Positions 52,463 through 60,118 of a DNA stretch of 64,000 bases are shown piece after piece; position 1 is the stretch's first letter, and each line of letters starts with the position of its first letter. Origin of the DNA: Ureibacillus manganicus DSM 26584 (GTDB lineage Bacteria; Bacillota; Bacilli; Bacillales_A; Planococcaceae); contig NZ_JPVN01000014.1 of NCBI RefSeq assembly GCF_000772945.1, positions 1 through 64,000 of the forward strand. Direction: 5' to 3'. Both the position numbers and the translations under genes were made by a program. The notes beneath the pieces are model-generated. The model was given only the letters and a program-made list of their open reading frames with translations, did not search any database and had not been told where the DNA came from.

Positions 52463-52843
52463 TTCTAATAACACCCTGATTTTTTCTAATATGTACCTGA
52501 GATTTTCTAATAACTCACTGAAACTTTCTAATAACTCCTCTGCAGAACCCAGGCGCTCGACTAAATTCTAATAACACCCTGATTTTTTCTAATAAGTGCC
52601 TCAGATTTTCTAATAACTCACTGAAACTTTCTAATAACTCTTCTGCAGAACTCAAGCGCACGACTAAATTCTAATAATACCCTGATTTTTTCTAATATGT
52701 ACCTGAGATTTTCTAATAACTCACTGAAACTTTCTAATAACTCCTCTGAAGAACGCAAGCGGTCGACTAAATTCTAATAACACCCAGAATTTTTCTAATA
52801 AGTACCTCAGATTTTCTAATAACTCATAGGAAATTTCTAATAT
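52463..52843. repeat. Array H: 103-bp tandem repeat of phased TTCTAATAA motifs
   Basis: TTCTAATAA starts at 52463, 52484, 52505, 52526 and then 52566, so the 21/21/21/40 plan of array C repeats, here close to four times. The 40-bp linker holds CTCTGCAGAACCC and CGACTAAA, unlike the linker of array C, while the motifs and steps are the same. It lies beside array F in one gap between two co-directional GNAT genes. Confidence 0.93.
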
Positions 52844-52967
52844 CCACACAACAAACCCAAAAGCACTAATTCTCTAAGAAGGAATTTAACGCTCCAATAT
52901 GGAATTTATTAAAGTTATACGTCTGTTAAGGCATACGCAGTTAGTTAGAAACAAGAGGTGAGAAGTA

Positions 52968-53414
52968 TTGAAAATATATCAAGCAACAATCGAAGATTTA
53001 GATGGAGTATCAAACTTATTTAACTTTTATCGGATGTTTTATAATCAGGAATCTGATTTAGAAGGGGCTAAAACTTACATAAAGCAAAGGATTGAAAAAG
53101 AGGAATCCGTTATATTTGTCGTTAAAGTAGAACAAAATTATCTTGGATTTACTCAACTTTATCCAACATTTTCATCAATTTCTATGAAACGAGCATGGAT
53201 TTTAAATGACTTATATGTTGATGTAGAAGCTAGAAAACAAGGCGTAGGTGAGATGCTACTACATAAAGCAAAAGAATTTGCTATTGAAACAGGAGCGAAA
53301 AGCTTAAGTTTAAGTACAGCGCCAGATAATTATTCTGCTCAAAAATTATACGAAAAAAATGGATACGAAAAAGATTCAACATTTTATCATTATGAATTAG
53401 ATTTAGCTAAATAG
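52968..53414 (+). CDS. GNAT family N-acetyltransferase
   Basis: The 148-residue protein has the classical GNAT fold: GFTQLYPTFSSISMKRAWIL for beta4, then LNDLYVDVEARKQGVGEMLL as motif A (with RKQGVGE for acetyl-CoA) and KSLSLSTAPDNYSAQKLYEK as motif B. It should acetylate an amine. The TTG at 52968 follows AGAGGTGAG. It is unrelated to the GNAT genes at 15963 and 51518 beyond the fold. Confidence 0.92.
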   Translation: MKIYQATIEDLDGVSNLFNFYRMFYNQESDLEGAKTYIKQRIEKEESVIFVVKVEQNYLGFTQLYPTFSSISMKRAWILNDLYVDVEARKQGVGEMLLHKAKEFAIETGAKSLSLSTAPDNYSAQKLYEKNGYEKDSTFYHYELDLAK

Positions 53415-53426
53415 TTTTTGCATTGG

Positions 53427-53458
53427 AAAATAAAAAACCCGGAAATAAATTTCCGGGT
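53427..53458 (-). terminator. Terminator of the candidate small RNA
   Basis: A perfect 10-bp stem ACCCGGAAAT/ATTTCCGGGT has a T run only on the minus strand (TTTTTTATTTTCC). It therefore ends a minus-strand transcript and not the plus-strand GNAT gene. Confidence 0.9.
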
Positions 53459-53614
53459 CGATGTCACTTACGATCTGCCTCCATGACAAACTGCCTCCGC
53501 TTCCGCTAGGATTTACCTTGCATTAGCTTTCCTCAGTTGACGGTCCTTCTGAGTTAACGATCATTCGCACTCATCGGGTTAACCCTCCTTAGTCACATAG
53601 ACTTGAAGTGAAAT
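53437..53614 (-). ncRNA. Candidate small RNA with three micro-ORFs
   Basis: A minus-strand transcript from about 53614 would end at the terminator at 53437. It has three very short reading frames, each with a well-spaced ribosome site: 53574-53554 (AAGGAGG, MSANDR), 53523-53506 (GAGGA, MQGKS) and 53484-53464 (GGAGG, MEADRK). No longer gene is present. It lies in the gap between the GNAT gene and the convergent VanZ gene. The promoter at 53621-53649 has a forespore look. CsfG, a sporulation RNA known from endospore formers, is a candidate family that I cannot confirm. Confidence 0.55.
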
Positions 53615-53620
53615 CTTTAA

Positions 53621-53649
53621 TAGTATAGATCGTTCTCACATTTTCATAC
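53621..53649 (-). promoter_or_regulatory. Candidate sigma-F/sigma-G-like promoter of the small RNA
   Basis: On the minus strand GTATG (53649-53645) and TATACTA (53627-53621) are 17 bases apart. This is close to forespore promoters, whose -35 is GHATR and -10 CATNMTA. The -10 also fits sigma-A in part, but no TTGACA is present. Confidence 0.4.
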
Positions 53650-53701
53650 GCACTTTTTTAAAAATAATGAACTAGCTCTAAAACGTCCATACTAATAAGC
53701 A

Positions 53702-54289
53702 CTAACGGATCACAAACACTTTCCTAAACACAGGAAAAATAATATACCCAAGAAAAACCCCTAAAACATTTAAAATTAAATCATCAATATCCAAACTTCC
53801 TCGTCTTGTCAAAAACTGTACGAATTCAATCAAACTAATTGATCCTATAGAAATCAAAATCAGCTGCATCATAGAAGGTGCATTTTTAACATATCGATAA
53901 TACAACCCAAAAGGAATAAATAAACCGATATTTGCCCCCAAATTATAAAGTGCAATCAAAAAACTAACACTGTCAGTTAAATAATAAGAAATCGTCTCTA
54001 ACGGAATTAAATTCACAGATCCATTATTAGCACCACCTGGCCTAAAATATAATAAAATAAGCAAAACTAGCGCATATAAAAAAATTAATCTATTGAGACT
54101 CCGCTTTGATATTCGAACTTCCTCTTTACGAATCCAACTAACCCCAAACAAAAATACAAAAAGGATCAGAACCCAAACGACTACAATAACAATTGAATGT
54201 AGATATTTAGTCAACTCAATCCAAACAGGGAAAAAGATGAAAAAGACAATTTGAGAAAATAAAATACTTAATTTCATGCTTTTGTTCAT
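53702..54289 (-). CDS. VanZ family membrane protein
   Basis: The 195-residue protein has five membrane helices. The family marks are visible: FRPGGANNGSVNLIPLETIS (near residue 82), NIGLFIPFGLYYRY (near 118) and FVQFLTRRGSLDIDDLILN followed by VLGVFLGYIIFP (near 157). VanZ-like proteins are common in Firmicutes, and the original member gives low teicoplanin resistance; most have no tested role. Its start is the ATG at 54289, with no strong ribosome site directly before it. Confidence 0.92.
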   Translation of the reverse strand: MNKSMKLSILFSQIVFFIFFPVWIELTKYLHSIVIVVVWVLILFVFLFGVSWIRKEEVRISKRSLNRLIFLYALVLLILLYFRPGGANNGSVNLIPLETISYYLTDSVSFLIALYNLGANIGLFIPFGLYYRYVKNAPSMMQLILISIGSISLIEFVQFLTRRGSLDIDDLILNVLGVFLGYIIFPVFRKVFVIR

Positions 54290-54397
54290 TCACATAATCC
54301 GCCATTTCTAATTGTTCATGAGCAAATTATAACAGTTAAAGGGATTATTAGTCTCATAGAGAATTACTTAGTGAGTATAAAGGATTGGGGGGCTAAG

Positions 54398-54766
54398 ATG
54401 AACAGAAGATATTTGTTTCTACTCATAGCATTACTATCAACAGTCATTCTCGTAAGCTGCTCAAATGAGCCCGAAAGAGAAGAAGTGATCGAAGCTCGAG
54501 ATGATCAGTATGGAGAAATTCGATCCGTAGCATGGGATTTTATTCAACAAAATGATTGGCATACTAGGGCAGATGAAAATTGGGAAAGTGCAAAAGTAGA
54601 GAAAATACTAGCTGATGATCGCTATGAAATATTAGATCCTACGGTTGAAGGCAAAGAGGTATTCAGTGTTTCTTTTAAAGATATAGAAAATGTTGTAGTC
54701 GGTACACCTCAAATCCTTGTTGATCCAAAAACAAAAAAAGTAGTTGGTTATATGTTAGGTGAATAA
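54398..54766 (+). CDS. Small lipoprotein of unknown function
   Basis: A signal peptide ends STVILVSC with the lipidated Cys21, and the mature protein of about 100 residues is acidic. The second half (ESAKVEKILADDRYEI, VVGTPQILVDPKTKKVVGYM) resembles a PepSY- or cystatin-like fold, but this is a guess from the pattern. GGGGGGCT precedes the ATG at 54398, which sets the start. Confidence 0.75.
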   Translation: MNRRYLFLLIALLSTVILVSCSNEPEREEVIEARDDQYGEIRSVAWDFIQQNDWHTRADENWESAKVEKILADDRYEILDPTVEGKEVFSVSFKDIENVVVGTPQILVDPKTKKVVGYMLGE

Positions 54767-54796
54767 AAAATCGTCAAAGGGCAGGTGGGGTATAGT

Positions 54797-54835
54797 AAAT
54801 AAAAAGGGAAATCCTCCTTCACGGAAGATTCCCCT
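54797..54835 (-). terminator. Terminator of the ctaB gene
   Basis: AGGGGAATCTTCC pairs with GGAGGATTTCCCT on the minus strand, followed by TTTTTATTTAC. The stop codon of the heme O synthase gene lies in the 5' arm. Confidence 0.9.
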
Positions 54836-55775
54836 AATTGAAAATTGGTGAAGTTAATAAAATCATTACTAACGATAGTAAAACTAAATAGATTAATGAA
54901 TAGCGTAGATTCGCCTGTGCCCATTTTTTCACATCTATAGCTCGTGAACCTTTTGCAGCAAGGATAATCCAGCCAATTGTTAAGACAATAGCAACAAAAA
55001 AGAATATCCAACCTAAAGAAGTAATCAATAAAAACGGAAATGGCAGCAAAGTGATTATATAAATTAAGTTTTGACGAATCGTAACATCCACACCGTAAAC
55101 GACTGGCAACATTGGAACACCAGCTCTTGTGTAATCTTCCAATCTTTTAATTGCCACGGCAAATGTGTGTGGGACTTGCCAAATGAATAAGATACAAAAC
55201 ATCACGATGGGCACGATATGATTTGCAGGTGCAATCACTGCCCAGCCAATTAAAGGTGTAAATGCCCCCGAAACACTACCTACAACTGTGTTCAATGTAT
55301 ACCTACGCTTTGACCAAAATGTATAAAGAACAACATAGATAAACCAACCTAAAAAGGAATAAAGGGTAGCTTCAATTGTTGTAAATAACATCATGACAAG
55401 TCCAATTATTGTTGTAATAATCCCTGACCATAAAACAGCTTTCAAGGCGAAATGCCCGTTCACTGTTGGTCTATTTTGAGTGCGGACCATTTTTTTATCT
55501 AAATCGACTTCATACCAATTATTGAGCATTAACGCCCCAGAAATAACGAGCGTACTCCCAAGCATAGTTAATAGAAACGTACCCCAATAATCGACAAATC
55601 GTTCCCCATGAAAATAAAGCGCTAACCAATAAGCTGTGAAAACAGGCAGTACATTGGCAACTAACACTTTTCCTTTTAATAAGAATTTAATATCTATTAA
55701 AAAGCGAAGAAGTTTAGAAGAACTCTGAGCTGTTGTGTCTAAAGCCGAATCAGCTAGCAATTGTCCATTTTCCAT
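54834..55775 (-). CDS. ctaB: Heme O synthase (protoheme IX farnesyltransferase)
   Basis: The 313-residue membrane prenyltransferase has about nine helices. The first prenyl-binding motif is NNWYEVDLDKKMVRTQNRPT, where relatives have NDxxDxxxD, and the second is YTRAGVPMLPVVYG after KRLEDY. It adds a farnesyl group to heme B to make heme O for cytochrome oxidase. No other cta gene is nearby, so it stands alone, possibly as a second copy. The start is the ATG at 55775 after TAGGAGAT. Confidence 0.93.
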   Translation of the reverse strand: MENGQLLADSALDTTAQSSSKLLRFLIDIKFLLKGKVLVANVLPVFTAYWLALYFHGERFVDYWGTFLLTMLGSTLVISGALMLNNWYEVDLDKKMVRTQNRPTVNGHFALKAVLWSGIITTIIGLVMMLFTTIEATLYSFLGWFIYVVLYTFWSKRRYTLNTVVGSVSGAFTPLIGWAVIAPANHIVPIVMFCILFIWQVPHTFAVAIKRLEDYTRAGVPMLPVVYGVDVTIRQNLIYIITLLPFPFLLITSLGWIFFFVAIVLTIGWIILAAKGSRAIDVKKWAQANLRYSLIYLVLLSLVMILLTSPIFN

Positions 55776-56008
55776 AAATATCTCCTACTTTTATCGTATT
55801 TGAAGTGAGATTGCAATAACATTATTATATCATGAGAGGTTTGTCCTATCTGTGTATATTATTCGAAATGATCTTCCGATAAACGTTCAATTAAATAAAA
55901 ATAGAGTAGCTTTCAAATACTAAAGCTCATTTTGCTTTTATATAGAAGGATTAACCAATTCTCATATTGAAGTAATTACAGTAGAACCTTGTGAAAGGGG
56001 GATACATA

Positions 56009-56353
56009 GTGGGGATTTCAGCACCATTATTAGTGTTTGTTGTCGGTATTGCCAATCTCATCGTTGGTCATTTTCTAATTGAGGGTAAAAGAAAGAAAAT
56101 TTCTGAAACGAAAGGGAAATATATACATAAGTGGGGATACTCAATAATTGCGACAATGGGAATAGGTAGTCTTTTTATTTTAGACATTTTTGATCCGAAT
56201 GTGATGAAGTGGTTTTGGTTAGGTTTATTAATTCTAATTATAGGTTTTCAAACACTTTTGGATTGGAAATATCTTAAAGGAACTAAGGAATATCTTGTTT
56301 CATTAATCGTACTAGTCATTGGAATAATCTATATTTTAGTAGTTATGTTTTAA
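56009..56353 (+). CDS. DUF4181-like small membrane protein
   Basis: The protein of about 114 residues has four membrane helices with an early charged loop (EGKRKKISETKGKYIHKWGY). The late segment NVMKWFWLGLLILIIGFQTL with DWKYLKGTKEYLVSLI resembles DUF4181 more clearly than its relative at 4239. The function is unknown. AAAGGGGG (55994-56001) lies 7 bases before the GTG at 56009, so the earlier GTG at 55991 is not used. Confidence 0.72.
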   Translation: MGISAPLLVFVVGIANLIVGHFLIEGKRKKISETKGKYIHKWGYSIIATMGIGSLFILDIFDPNVMKWFWLGLLILIIGFQTLLDWKYLKGTKEYLVSLIVLVIGIIYILVVMF

Positions 56354-56378
56354 ATGGTGGGGATAAAGGAGGGGCAAG

Positions 56379-56639
56379 TTGAGAAGCAGAGGTGAAGATG
56401 AAAAATTTGATTTATTAACAATCATACAAATTTGCATCATGATCTGTATTCTAATTGTCAGTTCATATTTATTAATGACAAGGAACTTTGAATTAGAGAG
56501 ATTGATAAGGTCGATATTGCTTATTGTGTTAAGTGTAACTTTAGCTTTCCAAAAATATAAAGCTAAAAGGATAGGGTGGTGTATCTTCTTTAGTTTTCTT
56601 TCTATCTGCTTCTTATTCTCAATACTTTTAAGATTATGA
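56379..56639 (+). CDS. Small membrane protein of unknown function
   Basis: The 86-residue protein has three membrane helices (about 13-30, 42-57, 64-83) after a charged start (SRGEDEKFD). No family is recognised. TTG at 56379 follows AGGAGGGGC. It lies 25 bases after the DUF4181-like gene, so both are likely in one operon. Confidence 0.68.
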   Translation: MRSRGEDEKFDLLTIIQICIMICILIVSSYLLMTRNFELERLIRSILLIVLSVTLAFQKYKAKRIGWCIFFSFLSICFLFSILLRL

Positions 56640-56668
56640 AAAGCCTAAGCTAAAATATTAGGCTTTTT
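56640..56668. terminator. Bidirectional terminator between convergent genes
   Basis: AAGCCTAA pairs with TTAGGCTT around GCTAAAATA, followed by TTTATT on the plus strand and by TTTTC on the minus. It can end the 56379 gene and the MFS gene. Confidence 0.85.
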
Positions 56669-56680
56669 ATTGATTCGCTA

Positions 56681-57940
56681 TTACTTATTGACTAATGGTC
56701 TAGACGGTTGTTTTTTAATAACAATGACAAACAGACTCGCTAGCACACAGAATACTCCTGCCATGAAAAACGCCCAAGTATACGTATTAAAATATTGATA
56801 AACCAACCCTCCACCATAAGCCGCTACAGCAGCACCAGCCTGGTGAGATGCATAAATCCATCCATAAATAATGGCACTTTTATGAAGACCAAAGATTTGT
56901 CTTGAAATATTGATGGTTGGGGGAACAGTAGCCACCCAATCTAACCCATAAAACACGGAAAACACTATGATCCAAGTAATATTTCCTTCCATTAGTGCAA
57001 AAGGTAGTAGTACGAGGGAACCGCCTCTAAACAAGTAATACCAAAATAAAAGCCAACGATTATCAATACGGTCCGAAAGCCATCCTGATAATGTTGTACC
57101 AACCATGTTAAAGACGCCCATAAATGAAAGCAGGGATGCCGCAGTAACAAGTGGAATTCCAAAGCTAATACAAAAAGAAATAAAATGAGTCCCAATTAGT
57201 CCACTCGTTGAAAATCCACAAATAAAGAAACTCCCTGCAAGTAGCCAAAACTCTTTTGACTTTAGAGCATCAGCCAACCCCTTGAATGCAACGATGATGG
57301 GATTTCCTTTTTGAGATTGAGAGATTTCCTCACTTTCCTCCATTTGACCGTATGGAAGAATTCCAATCTCTTTTGGTGAGTTTTTGATAAATAATAAGAT
57401 AATGAAGAACATAATAATGCTAAGACCTATAATTAACCCCATTGCCCAACGCCAAGAATAACCTTCAATCACCATCGCTAAGACAGGCAGTAAGATTAGC
57501 TGGCCCATCGCCGTGCTCGCCGTTAAGATTCCTGTTGCGAGTCCTCGTTTTTCTTTAAACCAATGATTCGCAACGTATGGACTTAATACTGTTAAGAAAA
57601 GACTAGATCCAAGTCCAATAATAATTCCCCAAATGATAATGAGGTGCCAAGATTGGTGCATCAAGTATGTTAATAGAAGCCCAGTCATCAAGGTAGCCAT
57701 TGATGCAAGCATCATTTTCTTTAGCCCTAATTTTTCTAATAAGGCCGCCATGAACGGACCAGCCAATCCAAAGAAAAACAAGCAAATCCCAAAGGCTACG
57801 GAAATCTCTGGCCGTTGCCAGCCAAATTCCTTTTCAAAAGGAGTTAAAAAGACTCCAGACGATGCCACCACGATTCCCGCTACAATGATGGAGAAAAATG
57901 TAACAATCAGTATAAACCAGCTATAGTGAATTTGTTTCAA
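56681..57940 (-). CDS. MFS transporter (OFA/oxalate-formate antiporter-like)
   Basis: The 419-residue protein has 12 helices. The start SWFILIVTFFSIIVAGIVVA and SSGVFLTPFEKEFGW is typical of the OFA/MCT-like family, and motif A-like LSDRIDNRWLL lies in the central loop. PYVANHWFKEKRGLATGILT is the usual helix 4 motif. Such carriers move small carboxylates or export toxic compounds. It is divergent from the MarR gene, and an MhqR-type palindrome lies between them, so the same regulator may control it. Confidence 0.92.
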   Translation of the reverse strand: MKQIHYSWFILIVTFFSIIVAGIVVASSGVFLTPFEKEFGWQRPEISVAFGICLFFFGLAGPFMAALLEKLGLKKMMLASMATLMTGLLLTYLMHQSWHLIIIWGIIIGLGSSLFLTVLSPYVANHWFKEKRGLATGILTASTAMGQLILLPVLAMVIEGYSWRWAMGLIIGLSIIMFFIILLFIKNSPKEIGILPYGQMEESEEISQSQKGNPIIVAFKGLADALKSKEFWLLAGSFFICGFSTSGLIGTHFISFCISFGIPLVTAASLLSFMGVFNMVGTTLSGWLSDRIDNRWLLFWYYLFRGGSLVLLPFALMEGNITWIIVFSVFYGLDWVATVPPTINISRQIFGLHKSAIIYGWIYASHQAGAAVAAYGGGLVYQYFNTYTWAFFMAGVFCVLASLFVIVIKKQPSRPLVNK

Positions 57941-58088
57941 GACAAACCTTCTCTCTCTATCTATGATTCTTAATTGTAACTAGTTGTGTGGTAGGTGTAA
58001 AATTGAATTTCTGATTACGGAACTCTGCTTAATGCTTTCGGGGATTAATACCTTCAATAAAGCATGATATGAATGAGTTTCACAAATT

Positions 58089-58106
58089 TATTTCGAATTC
58101 GAGATA
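58089..58106. promoter_or_regulatory. MhqR-type operator in the divergent promoter region
   Basis: TATTTCGAATTCGAGATA is an 18-bp palindrome with one mismatch and matches the known MhqR box TATCTCGAATTCGAGATA at all positions but one. It lies 62 bases before the MarR start at 58168 and about 150 bases before the MFS start on the other strand. It predicts autoregulation in response to quinones. Confidence 0.85.
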
Positions 58107-58167
58107 TTTTCCTTGCGTTTCTTTCACTTGAGATGTAAAGTGATAGTAACGAAAGGAAGTGAGCATA

Positions 58168-58605
58168 TTGAGAAGAAATACACTAGGAACACTTATTTGG
58201 TTACGTATTGCTCGTTTTACACATCAAAGTAATTTGTTATCGAATGATTTCTTAAAACCGTTTGGAATTACAGCTGCACAGTTTGATGTATTAAATCAGA
58301 TTGCAACTTATCAGCCAATTAAGCAAAGTGAGCTTGCTGTGAAAGCAACCTTATCGGAAGGTGGAATTTCACGAATGCTCACTCGCCTCGAACAAGATGG
58401 GTATATACAACGTAAGCAGGAATGGAAGACGAAATGGATTTCATTGACTTCAAGCGGGGAGGCAAAAATGCAGGAAGTCTTTCAACACCAGCTTACTTTC
58501 CAAACGACCATGGTTGATGAATGTTTGACAGAGGAAGAACAGAAAACACTTTATAAGCTCATGACGAAATTACAAAAGAATACGGAAAATAAATTGGGAT
58601 GCTAG
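58168..58605 (+). CDS. mhqR: MarR family regulator, MhqR-like
   Basis: The 145-residue protein has a winged-helix core: [20 protein letters not shown] and [20 protein letters not shown] (recognition helix) followed by the wing [15 protein letters not shown]. It resembles MhqR of Bacillus, a repressor of quinone and catechol resistance genes. Support comes from the MhqR box upstream and the two ring-cleaving dioxygenase genes downstream. TTG at 58168 is 10 bases after AAGGA, while the frame's GTG at 58159 is too close. No redox cysteine is obvious near the N terminus. Confidence 0.82.
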   Translation: MRRNTLGTLIWLRIARFTHQSNLLSNDFLKPFGITAAQFDVLNQIATYQPIKQSELAVKATLSEGGISRMLTRLEQDGYIQRKQEWKTKWISLTSSGEAKMQEVFQHQLTFQTTMVDECLTEEEQKTLYKLMTKLQKNTENKLGC

Positions 58606-58664
58606 AAATCCTATTTATTTTTAACCAATCACTTGACTAGTAAACTGAAAAAGGAGAGCTAACT

Positions 58665-59612
58665 ATGTATAAAATTCCAGGACATCATCACATTTCAATG
58701 ATCACCAAAAATGCTAGTGAAAATAACCATTTTTATCGAAAAATACTTGGGTTGCGCCGAGCGAAAGTAACCGTTAACCAAGATGATCCTTCTATGTATC
58801 ATCTATTCTTCGGAGATCGAACTGGGAGCCCAGGTACAGAACTTTCTTTCTTTGAAATTCCGATGGTTGGAAGAACGCATCGTGGCACGAATGCCATTAC
58901 AAGAATCGGGTTACTTGTCCCAACTGTAGATAGTTTACTGTATTGGCAACAACGCTTGGAGGATTTTGGTGTCCAAACTAGCCATTTTACGAAATTCGCT
59001 AATCATACATCGATTCTTTTTGAAGATCCAGAAGGGTTACGTTTGGCTCTGATTGTTTCAAATGGGGCGAAGGTGGAACACTGGGAAACTTGGGAAAAAT
59101 CAGAAGTCCCTGAAGAACATCAAATTCAAGGAATGGGTGCTGTGGAAATAACGGTAAGAAGACTTGATAAGCTAGCAAACACATTGACAGAGATTTTTGG
59201 CTACGTAGAAGTCAGCCGTACTGAGGAAGAAGCAATTTTCCAATCAGTTGAGGGCGAGCTTTTTGGAGAAATCGTCGTGAAGTATTTAGATGGTGAATCT
59301 GAAAGACCTGGGCGAGGAAGTATTCATCATTTAGCAATCCGAGTAAAAAATGATGAAGAACTAGAATACTGGGATCAACAAGTTCGTGCTCGTGGCTTCC
59401 ATTCATCAGGTATTGTGGATCGATTCTACTTCAAGAGCTTATACTTCCGCGAATCAAATGGCATTCTTTTTGAAATCGCAACGGATGGCCCAGGCTTCAC
59501 TGCTGATGGAGATAATATCGAAACACTAGGTGAAAAATTAGTTTTACCACCATTTTTAGAAAACCGCCGTGCGGAAATTGAAGCAATTTTAAAGCCGATT
59601 GAGGAATATTAA
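58665..59612 (+). CDS. Ring-cleaving dioxygenase (MhqO/MhqA-like, VOC fold)
   Basis: The 315-residue protein has two VOC modules. GHHHISMITKNASENNHFYR and KILGLR open the first, and MGAVEITVRRLDKLANTLTE opens the second, with IHHLAIRVKN and SNGILFEIATDGPGFT near the C terminus providing the metal-binding His and Glu of the extradiol-type site. Such enzymes open hydroquinone or catechol rings during quinone stress. It starts 60 bases after the MarR gene, with AAAGGAGAGC before the ATG, and is probably cotranscribed with it. Confidence 0.92.
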   Translation: MYKIPGHHHISMITKNASENNHFYRKILGLRRAKVTVNQDDPSMYHLFFGDRTGSPGTELSFFEIPMVGRTHRGTNAITRIGLLVPTVDSLLYWQQRLEDFGVQTSHFTKFANHTSILFEDPEGLRLALIVSNGAKVEHWETWEKSEVPEEHQIQGMGAVEITVRRLDKLANTLTEIFGYVEVSRTEEEAIFQSVEGELFGEIVVKYLDGESERPGRGSIHHLAIRVKNDEELEYWDQQVRARGFHSSGIVDRFYFKSLYFRESNGILFEIATDGPGFTADGDNIETLGEKLVLPPFLENRRAEIEAILKPIEEY

Positions 59613-59624
59613 TAAAATCAATTT

Positions 59625-60060
59625 TATTGGACAAAAGAGGCGGAAAAAGCGGTTGACCTGTCTAATAAAAGGGCTCTAATGGACAAATGCAGCGGAAAAG
59701 TGATCGAGTTGTCCAATAACCGGACTTTATTGGACAACAGAGGCGTAAAAAGCGAGTGAGTTGTCCAATAACTAGGCTTTATTGGACAGAAGAAGCAGAA
59801 AAAGCGAGTGAGTTGTCCAATAACTAGGCTTTATTGGACAGAAGAAGCAGAAAAAGCGAGTGAGTTGTCCAATAACCAGGCTTTATTGGACAACAGAGGC
59901 GTAAAAAGTGAGTGAGTTGTCCAATAACCAGGTTTTATTGGACAGAAGAAGCAGAAAAAGTGAGTGAGTTGTCCAATAACCAGACTTTATTGGACAACAG
60001 AGGCGTAAAAAGCTAGTGAGCTGTCCAATAGACGAGCACCAGTGGACAAAACAAGTCGAA
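59625..60060. repeat. Array G: nine 52-bp units of TTATTGGACA-N25-TGTCCAATAA
   Basis: GGACA cores start at 59629, 59681, 59732, 59784, 59836, 59888, 59940, 59992 and 60044, so the step is 52 bp (one 51). Each unit holds TTATTGGACA, 25 bases with AGAGGCGTAAAAAG or AGAAGCAGAAAAAG, then TGTCCAATAA and a linker with CNGGCTT. Left and right arms are exact reverse complements in most units, giving a 10-bp stem. It lies between the two dioxygenase genes. Two spacer types alternate in the middle of the array. Confidence 0.95.
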
Positions 60061-60118
60061 TACGAAGCAGAGCTGTTCAAAACAGCCCAGTTCCCTAAAA
60101 ACCAAGGAGGAAAATAAA

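Noticed and set aside
772-60060. The arrays as CRISPR loci
   Set aside because: Repeats and spacers are both similar within an array, unit lengths are 51-52 or 103 bp with internal palindromes, and no cas gene is in the window.
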